Assembly: GCA_013316045.1 (NCBI GenBank) | Contig: WSNJ01000006.1 | Location: forward strand, 1-41,501 | Source of the DNA: Clostridia bacterium | GTDB taxonomy: Bacteria > Bacillota > Clostridia > Christensenellales > Pumilibacteraceae | Direction: 5' to 3' | Length of the DNA stretch: 41,501 nucleotides | Part shown: positions 19,732 through 29,037 of the stretch, piece by piece | How positions within the stretch are numbered: the stretch's first letter is position 1 | How the letters are laid out: each line of letters begins with the position of its first letter | The notes under the pieces: generated by a model | What the model saw: only the letters and a program-made list of their open reading frames with translations | Databases searched by the model: none | What the model was told of the DNA's origin: nothing | Position numbers and translations under genes: made by a program

Positions 19732-20913
19732 TTGAAACTTGCGGGTAAAACGGTAGCGGTAGGCGTTACGGGCGGCATTGCCGCATATAAAGCGTGCGAA
19801 ATAGTTAGCTCTCTTAAAAAGCAGGGGGCTGACGTTTACGTTGCAATGACGGAAAACGCCACGCGGTTTGTTTCGCCTATGACGTTTGAAACGCTGTCGG
19901 GGCATCGCGTAAGCGTTGATACGTTCGACAGGAATTTCGAATACGACGTTAAACATATTTCACTCGCAAAGCGCGCCGATTTGTTTTTGATAGCTCCCGC
20001 TACGGCGAATTTCGTAGGAAAGTACGCTTGCGGAATTGCCGACGATTTTCTCACGACGACCGTGATGGCGACCAAATGTCCCGTCGTTATCGCTCCCGCA
20101 ATGAATACGGGAATGCTCACGAGCGCGGCATACAGGCAAAACGAAGAAACGCTTAAAAAGCGCGGCGTTATTTTTATAGAGAGCGGAGTAGGGCGGCTTG
20201 CTTGCGGCGACGAAGGCGCGGGCAGACTTGCCGAACCGAATACCGTTGTGGAACGCGTAATCGAAATATTGTGTCCAAAGACCGACTATGCGGGAAAAAC
20301 TCTGCTTATAACTTCGGGCGGCACGAAAGAGCCTATCGACCCCGTGCGCTTTATTACGAACCGTTCGAGCGGGAAAATGGGCGCGGCTTTGGCTGACGCG
20401 GCGGTAAGGCGCGGCGGAAAGGTCGTTTATATTTGCGGCGAAAACGCCGTTTTGCCCAAGTGCGACGCGGAAATAATAACCGTAAGAACGACGGAAGAAA
20501 TGCTTGCGAAGTGTTTGGAGAATTTTACGCGTTGCGACTATATAATAAAAGCCGCCGCGCCGTCGGATTATAAAGTCGAAAATTTTTCCGCCGACAAAAT
20601 AAAGTCGGAAAAACTCACTCTCAGTCTTGTTAAAAATCTCGATATTGCGGCAACGCTCGGCAAGAAAAAGGGCGACCGCAAACTTATAGTTTTTGCGGCT
20701 GAAACGTCCGACCCCGAGAAAAACGCGTCAAAAAAACTGCTTTCCAAAAATGCGGATATGGTCGTTCTTAACGACGTATCGAAAGCGGGCGCAGGGTTCT
20801 ACGTTGACACTAACATTGCTACGCTTATAACGAAAGAGAGTAAAACGGAATTGCCGCTTATGAGTAAAGCCGAGCTTTCCGACGTTATACTCGACGCGGC
20901 GGTAAAACTGTAA
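19732..20913 (+). CDS. coaBC: Bifunctional phosphopantothenoylcysteine decarboxylase / synthetase
   Basis: Catalyses two steps of coenzyme A synthesis. The CoaC half (about 1-185) is an FMN flavoprotein with GVTGGIAAYK, the catalytic His in HISLAKRAD, the PAMNTGM motif and the active cysteine in RLACGDEGAGR. The CoaB half (about 190-393) has TSGGTKEPIDPVRFITNRSSGKMG, AAAPSDY and the dimer lysine region DKIKSEK. The start is TTG at 19732, 6 nt after rpoZ, with GAGG upstream. The length of 393 residues is standard. Confidence 0.96.
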   Translation: MKLAGKTVAVGVTGGIAAYKACEIVSSLKKQGADVYVAMTENATRFVSPMTFETLSGHRVSVDTFDRNFEYDVKHISLAKRADLFLIAPATANFVGKYACGIADDFLTTTVMATKCPVVIAPAMNTGMLTSAAYRQNEETLKKRGVIFIESGVGRLACGDEGAGRLAEPNTVVERVIEILCPKTDYAGKTLLITSGGTKEPIDPVRFITNRSSGKMGAALADAAVRRGGKVVYICGENAVLPKCDAEIITVRTTEEMLAKCLENFTRCDYIIKAAAPSDYKVENFSADKIKSEKLTLSLVKNLDIAATLGKKKGDRKLIVFAAETSDPEKNASKKLLSKNADMVVLNDVSKAGAGFYVDTNIATLITKESKTELPLMSKAELSDVILDAAVKL

Positions 20914-20916
20914 GCT

Positions 20917-23112
20917 ATGTTTGCCGAAGTTATCGTAGACATAAGCAATTCCGAAGTCGACAGGATATTCGATTATTCCGTCGGCGACAGCGGCGCGCAA
21001 AAGGGCAGTCGCGTAAAAGTACCTTTCGGCAACAGAACGATTGAAGGGTACGTTATAGATTTGAAAGAAACGTCGGAACTTAATCCGGCTAAAATAAAAG
21101 ATATAGCCGAAACGCTCGACGATATGCCCGTCATAGGCGAAGAAATGCTTTCGCTTATGCGCTTTATGGCTGAAAAATACAATCTGCGGCTTGTAGACGT
21201 TCTCAGGCTTTTCATACCGTCGCAGATGCGCGGTGGGCGTGTAAAGGAGCTTACAAAGCAGTACGCAAGGCTTAATCCCGATTTCGAAAACGTTCCCGTA
21301 GAAGAATTTATACGTCCGTCGGCAAAAAGTCAGGCGGAGATTTACGAGCATCTTAAAACGGTCGGAAAGGATTCCACCACCGAAATTAACAAGAATTTCT
21401 CGGCGGCGGCGCTCAGAAACCTTACTATGCGCGGCATAGTACTTATAGAATCGGCGGAAGTTAAACGCACTCCGTATAAATTTCTTAGCGGAAACGATAA
21501 AAAAGTCGTGCTTACGGAAGCTCAGCGCGCGGTTGCCGACGCGATTTGCGAAAAGAGCGATACGTATTTGTTGCACGGCGTTACGGGTAGCGGAAAAACC
21601 GAAGTTTATATGGATTGCATTTCCCGTATGCTCGAAAAGGGCAAAACGGCGATTATGCTCGTTCCCGAAATTTCGCTCACACCGCAAGTGCTGAAAAATT
21701 TCAGGCTCCGTTTCGGCGAGAACGTGGCACTCTTGCACAGCGCGCTTTCGGCGGGAGAGCGCTTCGACGAGTGGCGGCGGTTACTCAAAGGCGAAGCGAA
21801 AGTCTGCGTGGGGGCGCGTTCGGCAATATTCGCGCCGCTTAAAAACGTGGGCGTTATCATAGTCGACGAAGAACACGACAACAGTTACGTTTCGGAAAGC
21901 AATCCGAGATATTCTGCTCTGCGAGTGGCGGCGTTCAGGCGCGAGTACAACGGTTGCTCGCTTGTTCTCGGAAGCGCGACCCCGTCGATAGAATCTTATT
22001 ACAACGCTAAAATCGGCGAGTACAAATTGCTCGAATTACCCGAGAGAATCAACAAACGCGCATTGCCGCAGATTTCCGTAGTCAATATGTGTTCGGAGAT
22101 TTACGACGGAAACAATTCGCTGTTTTCTCGCAGGTTGGAAAGCGAGTTGCACGAGTGTATGGACGGCGGAAATCAAGCAATAATTTTTATTAACCGCCGC
22201 GGTTACAGTTCGTTTATGATGTGCCGTTCTTGCGGTTATGTAGCAAAGTGTACCGATTGCGACGTTTCTCTTGTTTATCACCGCGAAGAAAACGTATTGA
22301 AGTGTCATTACTGCGGCAACAGGTATGCGGCTCTCGATATTTGTCCGCAATGCAAAAGTCCGCACATAAAACAGGGATACGTGGGAACGGAGCGCGTAAA
22401 AGAACAGCTCGAAAAAATGTTCCCCGATAAAACCGTTTTGCGTATGGATAACGACACTACGCGTGGCAAAGACGCTCATACGGAAATTCTTTCTAAGTTT
22501 GCGAAAAAGGAAGCCGATATTTTGGTCGGTACTCAAATGATAGCGAAAGGACACGATTTTCCCGACGTTACGCTTGTTGGGATAGTCGACGCCGATATGA
22601 GTCTGCATTTTTCGGACTACCGCAGTGCGGAGCGGACTTTTCAGCTTATAACGCAAGTAAGCGGCAGAGCGGGGCGCGATAAAAAAACGGGAAAAGTCGT
22701 TTTACAGACGTATACGCCGAATCACTACGTTTATAAATACGCCGTAAACAACGATTATAAATCGTTTTTCGATAAAGAGTGTAATTTGCGCGAAGTTACG
22801 AAGTATCCGCCGTTTTCCACCGTCGTAAGAGTGCTTGTGTCGAGCCAAAGCGAAAGCGACGCGATGGACGCGCTGAAAAATATTTTCGACAGAGTAAAGC
22901 CGCTTGCCGAAAGCGATAAATCGGCGTTTGCATATCTCGGGGCGATGCGTTCGCCGCTTAAAAGGATTCAGAATAAGTTCAGAGTGCAGATACTTGCGCG
23001 CATTACCGAAAACGCGGACAAATACATAAGCGAAATATACGGCATAGTGAACGACGCCGAAAACTCGAAGGTAAGTTGTTTTGTGGAAATAAATCCTGCC
23101 AACCTGAGTTAA
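20917..23112 (+). CDS. priA: Primosomal protein N' (PriA helicase)
   Basis: Replication-restart helicase that recognises forks and loads the primosome. The 731-residue product has an N-terminal 3'-DNA-binding domain (FAEVIVDISNSEVDRIFDYSV), Walker A GVTGSGKTEVY (about 218-228), DEEHDNSY (Walker B), and a zinc-binding cluster with CRSCGYVAKCTDC and CHYCGNRYAALDICPQC. Helicase motifs VGTQMIAKGHDFP, SGRAGR and a C-terminal domain follow. The ATG lies 3 nt after coaBC. All eight zinc cysteines are present. Confidence 0.97.
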   Translation: MFAEVIVDISNSEVDRIFDYSVGDSGAQKGSRVKVPFGNRTIEGYVIDLKETSELNPAKIKDIAETLDDMPVIGEEMLSLMRFMAEKYNLRLVDVLRLFIPSQMRGGRVKELTKQYARLNPDFENVPVEEFIRPSAKSQAEIYEHLKTVGKDSTTEINKNFSAAALRNLTMRGIVLIESAEVKRTPYKFLSGNDKKVVLTEAQRAVADAICEKSDTYLLHGVTGSGKTEVYMDCISRMLEKGKTAIMLVPEISLTPQVLKNFRLRFGENVALLHSALSAGERFDEWRRLLKGEAKVCVGARSAIFAPLKNVGVIIVDEEHDNSYVSESNPRYSALRVAAFRREYNGCSLVLGSATPSIESYYNAKIGEYKLLELPERINKRALPQISVVNMCSEIYDGNNSLFSRRLESELHECMDGGNQAIIFINRRGYSSFMMCRSCGYVAKCTDCDVSLVYHREENVLKCHYCGNRYAALDICPQCKSPHIKQGYVGTERVKEQLEKMFPDKTVLRMDNDTTRGKDAHTEILSKFAKKEADILVGTQMIAKGHDFPDVTLVGIVDADMSLHFSDYRSAERTFQLITQVSGRAGRDKKTGKVVLQTYTPNHYVYKYAVNNDYKSFFDKECNLREVTKYPPFSTVVRVLVSSQSESDAMDALKNIFDRVKPLAESDKSAFAYLGAMRSPLKRIQNKFRVQILARITENADKYISEIYGIVNDAENSKVSCFVEINPANLS

Positions 23113-23127
23113 AGGAGAAAAATTTTT

Positions 23128-23589
23128 ATGGCATTAAGACAAGTAGTTAAACTCGGCGACGAAGTTTTGCGCCAAAGAAGCAAAGAAGTAACCGTTTTCG
23201 ACGACAGATTGAAAATACTCATTGACGATATGTTTGAAACTATGGAACACGAAAACGGCGTGGGACTTGCCGCGCCGCAAGTCGGACTTTTGAAGCGCGT
23301 AATCGTTGTTTGCGTAGACGGCAAGAATAAATACGGCATAGTAAACCCCGTTATAACGAAAACGTCGGGCAGTCAGGTGGGAATCGAGGGCTGCCTGAGC
23401 GTTCCGGGGCAAAGCGGTTACGTAGAGCGTCCGAAAAAGCTCACGATAGAAGGGGTCGACGCAAACGGCAAGCCGATAAAAATAAAAGCCGACGGTTTTC
23501 TGGCTGTCGCGTTTTGCCACGAAACAGACCACTTAGACGGCGTTTTGTATATAGACAAGCTCGTAGAAGAGCCTGCGGGGCGTAAATAA
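23128..23589 (+). CDS. def: Peptide deformylase
   Basis: Removes the formyl group from nascent proteins. The 153-residue product carries the three family motifs: GVGLAAPQVG (44-53), EGCLS (87-91, metal-ligand Cys89) and HETDH (131-135, the HExxH metal site). This is the short type I form. AAAGGAGAAAAA is the ribosome-binding site. fmt, which adds the formyl group to initiator tRNA, begins 1 nt downstream. Confidence 0.97.
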   Translation: MALRQVVKLGDEVLRQRSKEVTVFDDRLKILIDDMFETMEHENGVGLAAPQVGLLKRVIVVCVDGKNKYGIVNPVITKTSGSQVGIEGCLSVPGQSGYVERPKKLTIEGVDANGKPIKIKADGFLAVAFCHETDHLDGVLYIDKLVEEPAGRK

Positions 23590-23590
23590 T

Positions 23591-24514
23591 ATGAGAGTTA
23601 TTTTCTTGGGAACGCCCGAATTTGCGGTTCTGCCGATAAAAAGCATTGCGCAATCGAAGCACGATTTGCTTTGCGTAATTTCGCAGCCCGACAGAGAAAC
23701 GGACAGGAAAAAGAATCTGCTTCCCACGCCTGCGAAAAAAGCGGCGCAGGAGTTGGGGATAGAAGTTTTTCAGTTTGAAAAAGTAAGCCGAGACGGCTTG
23801 GAAACGGTAAGAAAATTCAACCCCGACGTTATTGTAACGGCGGCGTTCGGTCAACTTCTGTCGCAGGAATTTCTCGATATTCCCAAGTTCGGGGTGCTGA
23901 ATATCCACGCTTCGTTACTTCCCGCATACCGCGGAAGCTCTCCGATACAGGCGGCTATATTGAACGGTGAAACCGAAAGCGGCGTTACCGTTATGAGAAC
24001 GGTTCTGAAAATGGACGCGGGGGAGATTCTGTTGCGGAAATCTCTGCCGATAGACGATAAAACCACTTATCTGTCATTGAGCGAAAGTATGTCGTCGCTC
24101 GGTGCGGATATGATTGTAAAAGCGCTCGATATGCTCGAAAGCGGTTCGGCAGCTTTTACTCCGCAAGACGAAAACAAAGCAACGTATACCAAGAAAATCG
24201 CAAAGTCCGACGGGCTTATCGACTTTTCCGTTTCCGCCGATAAAATCGTAAGGCAGATAAACGCGTTCAATCCTTGGCCGAGCGCGTACGTTATGCGCGA
24301 CGGAGAACCGCTGAAAATATTCTCGGCTCGCGCGGTTGAATGCGGCGGCGAAGTCGGAAAGGTTATAAGCGTAGGAAAAAGCGGTTTTACGGTTGCGTGC
24401 GGTAGCGGCGCGTTGGAAATTTTGGAAATTCAAGCAGCGGGCAAACGCAGAATGGGCGCAGACGAATATTTGCGCGGTGCGAAAATAAACGTAGGAGAAA
24501 GGTTTTCGGATTGA
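23591..24514 (+). CDS. fmt: Methionyl-tRNA formyltransferase
   Basis: Formylates initiator Met-tRNA using 10-formyl-tetrahydrofolate. The 307-residue product has VIFLGTPEFAVLPI at the N-terminus, the folate and catalytic motif LNIHASLLPAYRGSSPIQAAI (Asn, His and later Asp), and GVTVMRTVLKMDAGEIL. A C-terminal OB domain starts with NPWPSAYV. It is coupled to def upstream and overlaps rsmB by 4 nt (TTGA). Confidence 0.97.
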   Translation: MRVIFLGTPEFAVLPIKSIAQSKHDLLCVISQPDRETDRKKNLLPTPAKKAAQELGIEVFQFEKVSRDGLETVRKFNPDVIVTAAFGQLLSQEFLDIPKFGVLNIHASLLPAYRGSSPIQAAILNGETESGVTVMRTVLKMDAGEILLRKSLPIDDKTTYLSLSESMSSLGADMIVKALDMLESGSAAFTPQDENKATYTKKIAKSDGLIDFSVSADKIVRQINAFNPWPSAYVMRDGEPLKIFSARAVECGGEVGKVISVGKSGFTVACGSGALEILEIQAAGKRRMGADEYLRGAKINVGERFSD

Positions 24515-25746
24515 GCGTATCGGCGGACAAGACGGTTTATTTGCTTTTGCAGAAGACCGTAAACGAAAAGGCGTACGGTTCGATAGAGCTGAATAAGGCG
24601 CTTAACGCTATGGCGGACAAATCGGAGAATCCGTATATAACGGCGCTTTTTTACGGCGTTCTGAGAAAGAGCTTGCAGTTCGATTATATAATCGGCAAGT
24701 TGTGCGACAAAAGCCCGAAGAACGCGATACGGCTTATACTGAAAATCGGACTTTACAGATTGCGCTATATGAACGTTCCCGATTATGCGGCGGTAAGCGG
24801 CGCGGTTGAGCTTTGCAAGGCGCTCGGAAAGGGCGGCGCGTCGGGATTCGTAAACGCCGTTTTGAAGAAGTCGGGGAGCGTGAAACTTCCCGAAATAACC
24901 GACGGATTTTCGCTTTCAGTCGTTGCGTCTTTCCCCGAATTTTTAACGCGCTTACTTGTAAACGATTACGGATTCGGGTTTGCGAAAGATTTTGTTCTTG
25001 CGGAAACCGAAACCGAAACTCACGTGCGTAGAAACGGTTTGAAAATTTCGGACGTCGATTTTGCGTTAAAATACCCGTTTTTGAAAGAAAAAATTACCGA
25101 TACGGGGTACTATGTTACGCATAATGACCTTGAAAAACTCGAAAAAGGCGATTATGTGGTGCAATCGCGCGCGTCCGTGCTTGCAACGAGAAGATATTTC
25201 CGAAGCGGAGATAAGGACGTTCTCGATTTATGCGCGGCGCCGGGCGGCAAGTCGGCGTATCTGTACGAGCTTCACGGCGGAAGTGCGGAAATAACGGCTT
25301 GCGATATCCACCCGCACAGAGTGGAACTTATCTCGAAGTATGCTCGCGGAACGGGTGCGGAGTTAAAAGTAATGCGGAACGACGCTACCGTATTCAACGC
25401 CGCATTTGAAAATAAATTCGACTGCGTTATCTGCGACGTTCCGTGCAGCGGAATAGGCGTAGTGAATAAAAAGCCCGAAATATTGCTTAAAATTTCGCCG
25501 TCGGATTCGGACGCTTTGGAAGAAACGCAACGCGCGATTTTATCTACGGCGGCTCGGTACGTAAAGACGGGCGGACGGCTGTGTTATTCGACTTGTACCG
25601 TCTTAAAGCGCGAGAACGACGGAATTGTCGAAAATTTCCTGAAAGAGAACGCAGATTTTGCACGCGACGGCGAATATATGCGGCTGTTTCCGAACACCGA
25701 CGGATGCGACGGATTTTTCGTTGCTACTATGAAAAAGGTAAGATGA
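24511..25746 (+). CDS. rsmB: 16S rRNA (cytosine967-C5)-methyltransferase
   Basis: SAM-dependent m5C methyltransferase acting on 16S rRNA. The N-terminal NusB-like RNA-binding domain spans about residues 1-140 (NPYITALFYGVLRKSLQFDYII). The catalytic domain has LCAAPGGKSAYL (motif I), the CDVPCSGIG motif IV and the nucleophilic cysteine in YSTCTV. The product has 411 residues. The start is TTG at 24511, overlapping the fmt stop. The product is typically annotated RsmB/Sun, and the NusB fusion supports RsmB over other m5C enzymes. It overlaps rlmN by 4 nt. Confidence 0.94.
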   Translation: MSVSADKTVYLLLQKTVNEKAYGSIELNKALNAMADKSENPYITALFYGVLRKSLQFDYIIGKLCDKSPKNAIRLILKIGLYRLRYMNVPDYAAVSGAVELCKALGKGGASGFVNAVLKKSGSVKLPEITDGFSLSVVASFPEFLTRLLVNDYGFGFAKDFVLAETETETHVRRNGLKISDVDFALKYPFLKEKITDTGYYVTHNDLEKLEKGDYVVQSRASVLATRRYFRSGDKDVLDLCAAPGGKSAYLYELHGGSAEITACDIHPHRVELISKYARGTGAELKVMRNDATVFNAAFENKFDCVICDVPCSGIGVVNKKPEILLKISPSDSDALEETQRAILSTAARYVKTGGRLCYSTCTVLKRENDGIVENFLKENADFARDGEYMRLFPNTDGCDGFFVATMKKVR

Positions 25747-26777
25747 TAATGAAGATACTTGCCGATTACAATACGGACGAACTTAAAGAGATTGCGCGGA
25801 ATTTTTCGCAACAGTCTTTCCGCGGCGGTCAGCTTTTCAAATGGATAAGCGACGGGGCGGACTATGACGGAATGAGCGACATTCCGAAAGGCTTACGCGA
25901 AGAATTGGCGAAGGAATATATTGCCGTTCCGCTCGAAGCGGTTAAAACTCTTTCTTCGGTTGACGGGTCGAAAAAGTACTTGTATAAGCTTGCGGACGGG
26001 AACCTTATAGAGTGCGTTTATATGCCGCACGCTTACGGCAACACCGTTTGCGCGTCTACGCAGGTCGGGTGCCGAATGGGTTGCGAGTTCTGCGCGTCCG
26101 GCAAAAACGGACTCGAACGCAATCTTTCCGCGGGCGAGATATTGTATCAAGTGATTTCGGCGAATAAATCGGCGGGCGGAACGCGTAATAAGCGAGTTGT
26201 GCGTAACATAGTACTTATGGGGAGCGGCGAACCGCTCGACAATTACGATAACGTTTGCAAATTTATAAAGCTCGCCAACGAAGAAAACGGATTGAATATA
26301 GGTCAGCGCAATATTTCTCTGTCCACTTGCGGACTTTGCGACGAAATAGTCCGCCTTGCCGACGAAGGGTATTCCGTTACGCTTTCGGTTTCGTTGCACG
26401 CAACGACCGACGAATACCGCCGCAAGGTTATGCCCATTGCAAACAAGTATTCGATAAGCGATATAATTAAAGCCGCAAAGTATTATTTTGACAAAACGGG
26501 GCGGCGCGTTATATTCGAATATGCTATGATTAAAGAAATAAATATGAACTTTTTCGACGCGAAAAGGTTGTCGGAGCTTACGAAAGGATTTGCGAGCCAC
26601 GTTAATCTGATTATGCTTAATAAAGTCGACGGAAAAAACATAGCCGGTTGTACCCGCGCGGAAGCCGAACGCTTTATGAAAAAACTGAACGAATTCGGCG
26701 TTTCCGCGTCGATACGCAATTCGTCGGGGCAGGATATAGGCGGAGCGTGCGGACAGTTGCGCGGGCGGTACTTATAA
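25743..26777 (+). CDS. rlmN: Dual-specificity 23S rRNA / tRNA adenosine-C2 methyltransferase RlmN
   Basis: Radical SAM enzyme that methylates A2503 of 23S rRNA and A37 of tRNA. The 344-residue product has the CxxxCxxC cluster motif in QVGCRMGCEFCASG and the motif GSGEPLDNYDN. The C-terminal methyl-carrying cysteine is in SGQDIGGACGQLRGRYL, and the other mechanistic cysteine lies further upstream in TVCAST. The reading frame is open far upstream (to 25581), but ATG 25743 overlaps the rsmB stop (ATGA) and matches family starts. A second ATG at 25749 is possible. RlmN is favoured over Cfr by context. Confidence 0.95.
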   Translation: MIMKILADYNTDELKEIARNFSQQSFRGGQLFKWISDGADYDGMSDIPKGLREELAKEYIAVPLEAVKTLSSVDGSKKYLYKLADGNLIECVYMPHAYGNTVCASTQVGCRMGCEFCASGKNGLERNLSAGEILYQVISANKSAGGTRNKRVVRNIVLMGSGEPLDNYDNVCKFIKLANEENGLNIGQRNISLSTCGLCDEIVRLADEGYSVTLSVSLHATTDEYRRKVMPIANKYSISDIIKAAKYYFDKTGRRVIFEYAMIKEINMNFFDAKRLSELTKGFASHVNLIMLNKVDGKNIAGCTRAEAERFMKKLNEFGVSASIRNSSGQDIGGACGQLRGRYL

Positions 26778-26788
26778 AAAAATCGAAA

Positions 26789-27667
26789 ATGAAAGAAAAC
26801 AAATCAGACATAAAAGAATTTCGCGTTATAAAGTGCGAATCCAATACGTTTACGCTGGAACTGAGCGGAGAAAGAATTTCCGCGATTGCGCGTAAAAAGT
26901 TCAAGTCTTGCGGCGGTATCGTCGTGGGAGATTTCGCGCGCGTGGAAAGCGAAGACGGCGGTTTCGTGATAACCGAGATTTTGCCGCGCAAAAATTTTCT
27001 TATCCGCCCGCTGTCGGCAAATATCGACCAGCTCGTTATTCTCGTCGCGCCCGCGCCCAAGCCCGATTTTTTTCTTATCGACAAACTTATAATAAACGCG
27101 CACCGTCAGGGAATAGATACCGTAGTTTGCCTTAACAAATCCGATTTGCCGTCGGAGCTGTTCGGCGAGCTGAAATCGCAGTACGGTAACGTTGCGGACG
27201 CGGTTATCCGAATAAGCGCCAAACTTAACGAATTGGAGCCGCTGAAAGGAGTATTAAGGGGTAAACTTAGCTGTTTTGCGGGTCAGTCGGCTGTCGGCAA
27301 GTCGTCGGTTTCAAACGCTCTCTCAGGCGGCGAAAACAGAGCCGTCGGCGTGCTCAGTCAAAAGAATATGCGCGGAAAAAATACGACTACGAAAGCCGAA
27401 ATCTTAATGCCCGAGCCTGATTTGTATATAATAGATACGCCGGGGTTCTCGATGCTCGACATTCACGAAATTCCGTATGAGGAACTCGATTTGTACTATT
27501 CGGAGTACGTACGGCATTCCTCCGAGTGCCGTTATCATAGGTGTGCTCACATAAACGAACCCGATTGCGCCGTTAAAAGGCTTGTGGAAAGCGGCGAGCT
27601 CAATAAAGAAAGATATCTGCGCTACAAGCAGATGTACGAAGAACTTAAAAACAGTCGGCAGTATTGA
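26789..27667 (+). CDS. rsgA: Ribosome small subunit-dependent GTPase RsgA
   Basis: Circularly permuted GTPase that checks late 30S maturation. The 292-residue product has an N-terminal OB domain (about 1-70). G motifs follow in the permuted order G4 (CLNKSDL), then G1 (AGQSAVGKSS), then G3 (DTPGFS). The C-terminal zinc-binding segment reads CRYHRCAHINEPDCAV. The start is ATG 26789, 11 nt after rlmN; the open frame upstream overlaps rlmN and is not used. The prpC/prkC phosphatase-kinase pair that normally separates rlmN from rsgA in Firmicutes is absent. Confidence 0.95.
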   Translation: MKENKSDIKEFRVIKCESNTFTLELSGERISAIARKKFKSCGGIVVGDFARVESEDGGFVITEILPRKNFLIRPLSANIDQLVILVAPAPKPDFFLIDKLIINAHRQGIDTVVCLNKSDLPSELFGELKSQYGNVADAVIRISAKLNELEPLKGVLRGKLSCFAGQSAVGKSSVSNALSGGENRAVGVLSQKNMRGKNTTTKAEILMPEPDLYIIDTPGFSMLDIHEIPYEELDLYYSEYVRHSSECRYHRCAHINEPDCAVKRLVESGELNKERYLRYKQMYEELKNSRQY

Positions 27668-27721
27668 AACGGTCGGCTTATCGGGGTAACAAAACCGTAC
27701 TTAAAGAAAAGGAGAAAGAAA

Positions 27722-28372
27722 ATGAAAACTATGATTGCGCCGTCGATACTCAGCGCCGACTTCTCGAAAATGGGAGAAGAAATCAAGAGAATGGAGCTTG
27801 CGGGCGCGGATATTATACATTGCGACGTTATGGACGGCATTTTCGTGCCCAATATTACGTTCGGCATAAAAATGGTTGCGGACATAAGAAAGATTACTTC
27901 TTTGCCGCTCGACGTGCATCTTATGATAGTGCAACCCGAAAAATACGTCGAAAGATTTGCGGACGCGGGCGCCGATTATATAACAATACACGTGGAAGCT
28001 ACCGAAAAACTCAACGAAACGCTGAGCCTTATCCGCAAAAAAGCGTGCAAGTGCGGCGCGGTTATAAGTCCCGACACTCCCGTTTCGGCATTGAGCGGCT
28101 GTTTGGAACTTTGCGATATGGCGCTTCTTATGAGCGTTTATCCCGGGTTCGGCGGTCAGAAATTTATTGAAAAATCGTTGGACAGAATGAAAGAACTGTC
28201 GGCTCTCGCAAAAATCGAAAATCCCGACGTTTTGCTCGAAATCGACGGCGGCGTAAATCTTGACAACATATCGGCAATAAAGCAGGCGGGGGCGCAGATT
28301 ATAGTCGCGGGTAATACCGTGTTTTCCGCGACGGACCCGAAAGCGGTTATGCAGGAGCTGAGAGCTAAATGA
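27722..28372 (+). CDS. rpe: Ribulose-phosphate 3-epimerase
   Basis: Pentose phosphate pathway enzyme interconverting ribulose-5-phosphate and xylulose-5-phosphate. The 216-residue TIM barrel starts with APSILSADFSKMGEEI, then has HCDVMDGIFVPNITFG and LDVHLMI (metal-ligand His and Asp), MSVYPGFGGQKFI and the phosphate-binding VAGNTVF. AAAGGAGAAAG precedes the ATG. Its position between rsgA and thiN is standard. Confidence 0.97.
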   Translation: MKTMIAPSILSADFSKMGEEIKRMELAGADIIHCDVMDGIFVPNITFGIKMVADIRKITSLPLDVHLMIVQPEKYVERFADAGADYITIHVEATEKLNETLSLIRKKACKCGAVISPDTPVSALSGCLELCDMALLMSVYPGFGGQKFIEKSLDRMKELSALAKIENPDVLLEIDGGVNLDNISAIKQAGAQIIVAGNTVFSATDPKAVMQELRAK

Positions 28373-29031
28373 TGAAGAGCACGGATAAAGCGGTCGTCTT
28401 TCTGAACGGAACGCCGCCGAGCGCAGAACTCGTAAATTCAATAGGTGATTTGTGCGGTTACTTTACGGTCTGTACGGACGGCGCGTACAGCTATGCCGCG
28501 CAATATACGGACGTCGATTTGTTGCTCGGCGATTTCGATTCGCTCGATTTGCCGAACGTCCGCATTCCCGAAACTACCGAAATTATGCGATATAAAGCGG
28601 AAAAGAACTTTACGGACGGTTATCTCGCCGTAAAGGAATGCGCCGCCCGCGGAATCAAAAGCGCCGTAATTCTGGGCGCTTTCGGCGGCAGACCCGACCA
28701 CGAATACTGCAATTATTCGCTGTTGCCGCTTTGCCGAGAACTCGGCGTTTCCGCGCGTATGGCGGGCGAGAATTACGACGTGTATTTCGTCGATAACGTC
28801 ATAAAGTTAAAGGTTAAAAAAGGCGCGACCGTTTCCGTAGTACCTTTTTCCGATAAAGCGCATATATTGTATACAAAAGGACTGAAATACCCGAGCGACG
28901 GACTTACATACGATAAAATCGAAAATCTGTCGGCTGACGAACTCGTTATGGGCGTTTCAAACCTTGCCGAAAGCGAAACGGTCGAAATAGCTTTGGCCGG
29001 CGGGGTGGTTCTCGTATTTGTGGAGAGGTGA
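28369..29031 (+). CDS. thiN: Thiamine pyrophosphokinase
   Basis: Makes thiamine diphosphate from thiamine and ATP. The 220-residue product has CTDGAYSYA, the LLGDFDS motif, EKNFTDGYLA and GAFGGRPDHEY, in the order of the ThiN family, followed by the C-terminal thiamine-binding beta domain. The ATG overlaps the rpe stop (ATGATGA); a second ATG at 28372 is equally possible. It is followed 6 nt later by spoVM, as in Bacillus subtilis. Confidence 0.94.
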   Translation: MMKSTDKAVVFLNGTPPSAELVNSIGDLCGYFTVCTDGAYSYAAQYTDVDLLLGDFDSLDLPNVRIPETTEIMRYKAEKNFTDGYLAVKECAARGIKSAVILGAFGGRPDHEYCNYSLLPLCRELGVSARMAGENYDVYFVDNVIKLKVKKGATVSVVPFSDKAHILYTKGLKYPSDGLTYDKIENLSADELVMGVSNLAESETVEIALAGGVVLVFVER

Positions 29032-29037
29032 ACTTAT

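Noticed and set aside
25581-25742. N-terminal extension of RlmN
   Set aside because: It overlaps the rsmB coding sequence in another frame, is Arg-rich, and is not part of the RlmN family. ATG 25743 overlaps the rsmB stop as expected for coupled genes.
26648-26788. N-terminal extension of RsgA
   Set aside because: It overlaps the rlmN 3' end and does not match the family; RsgA starts at 26789.
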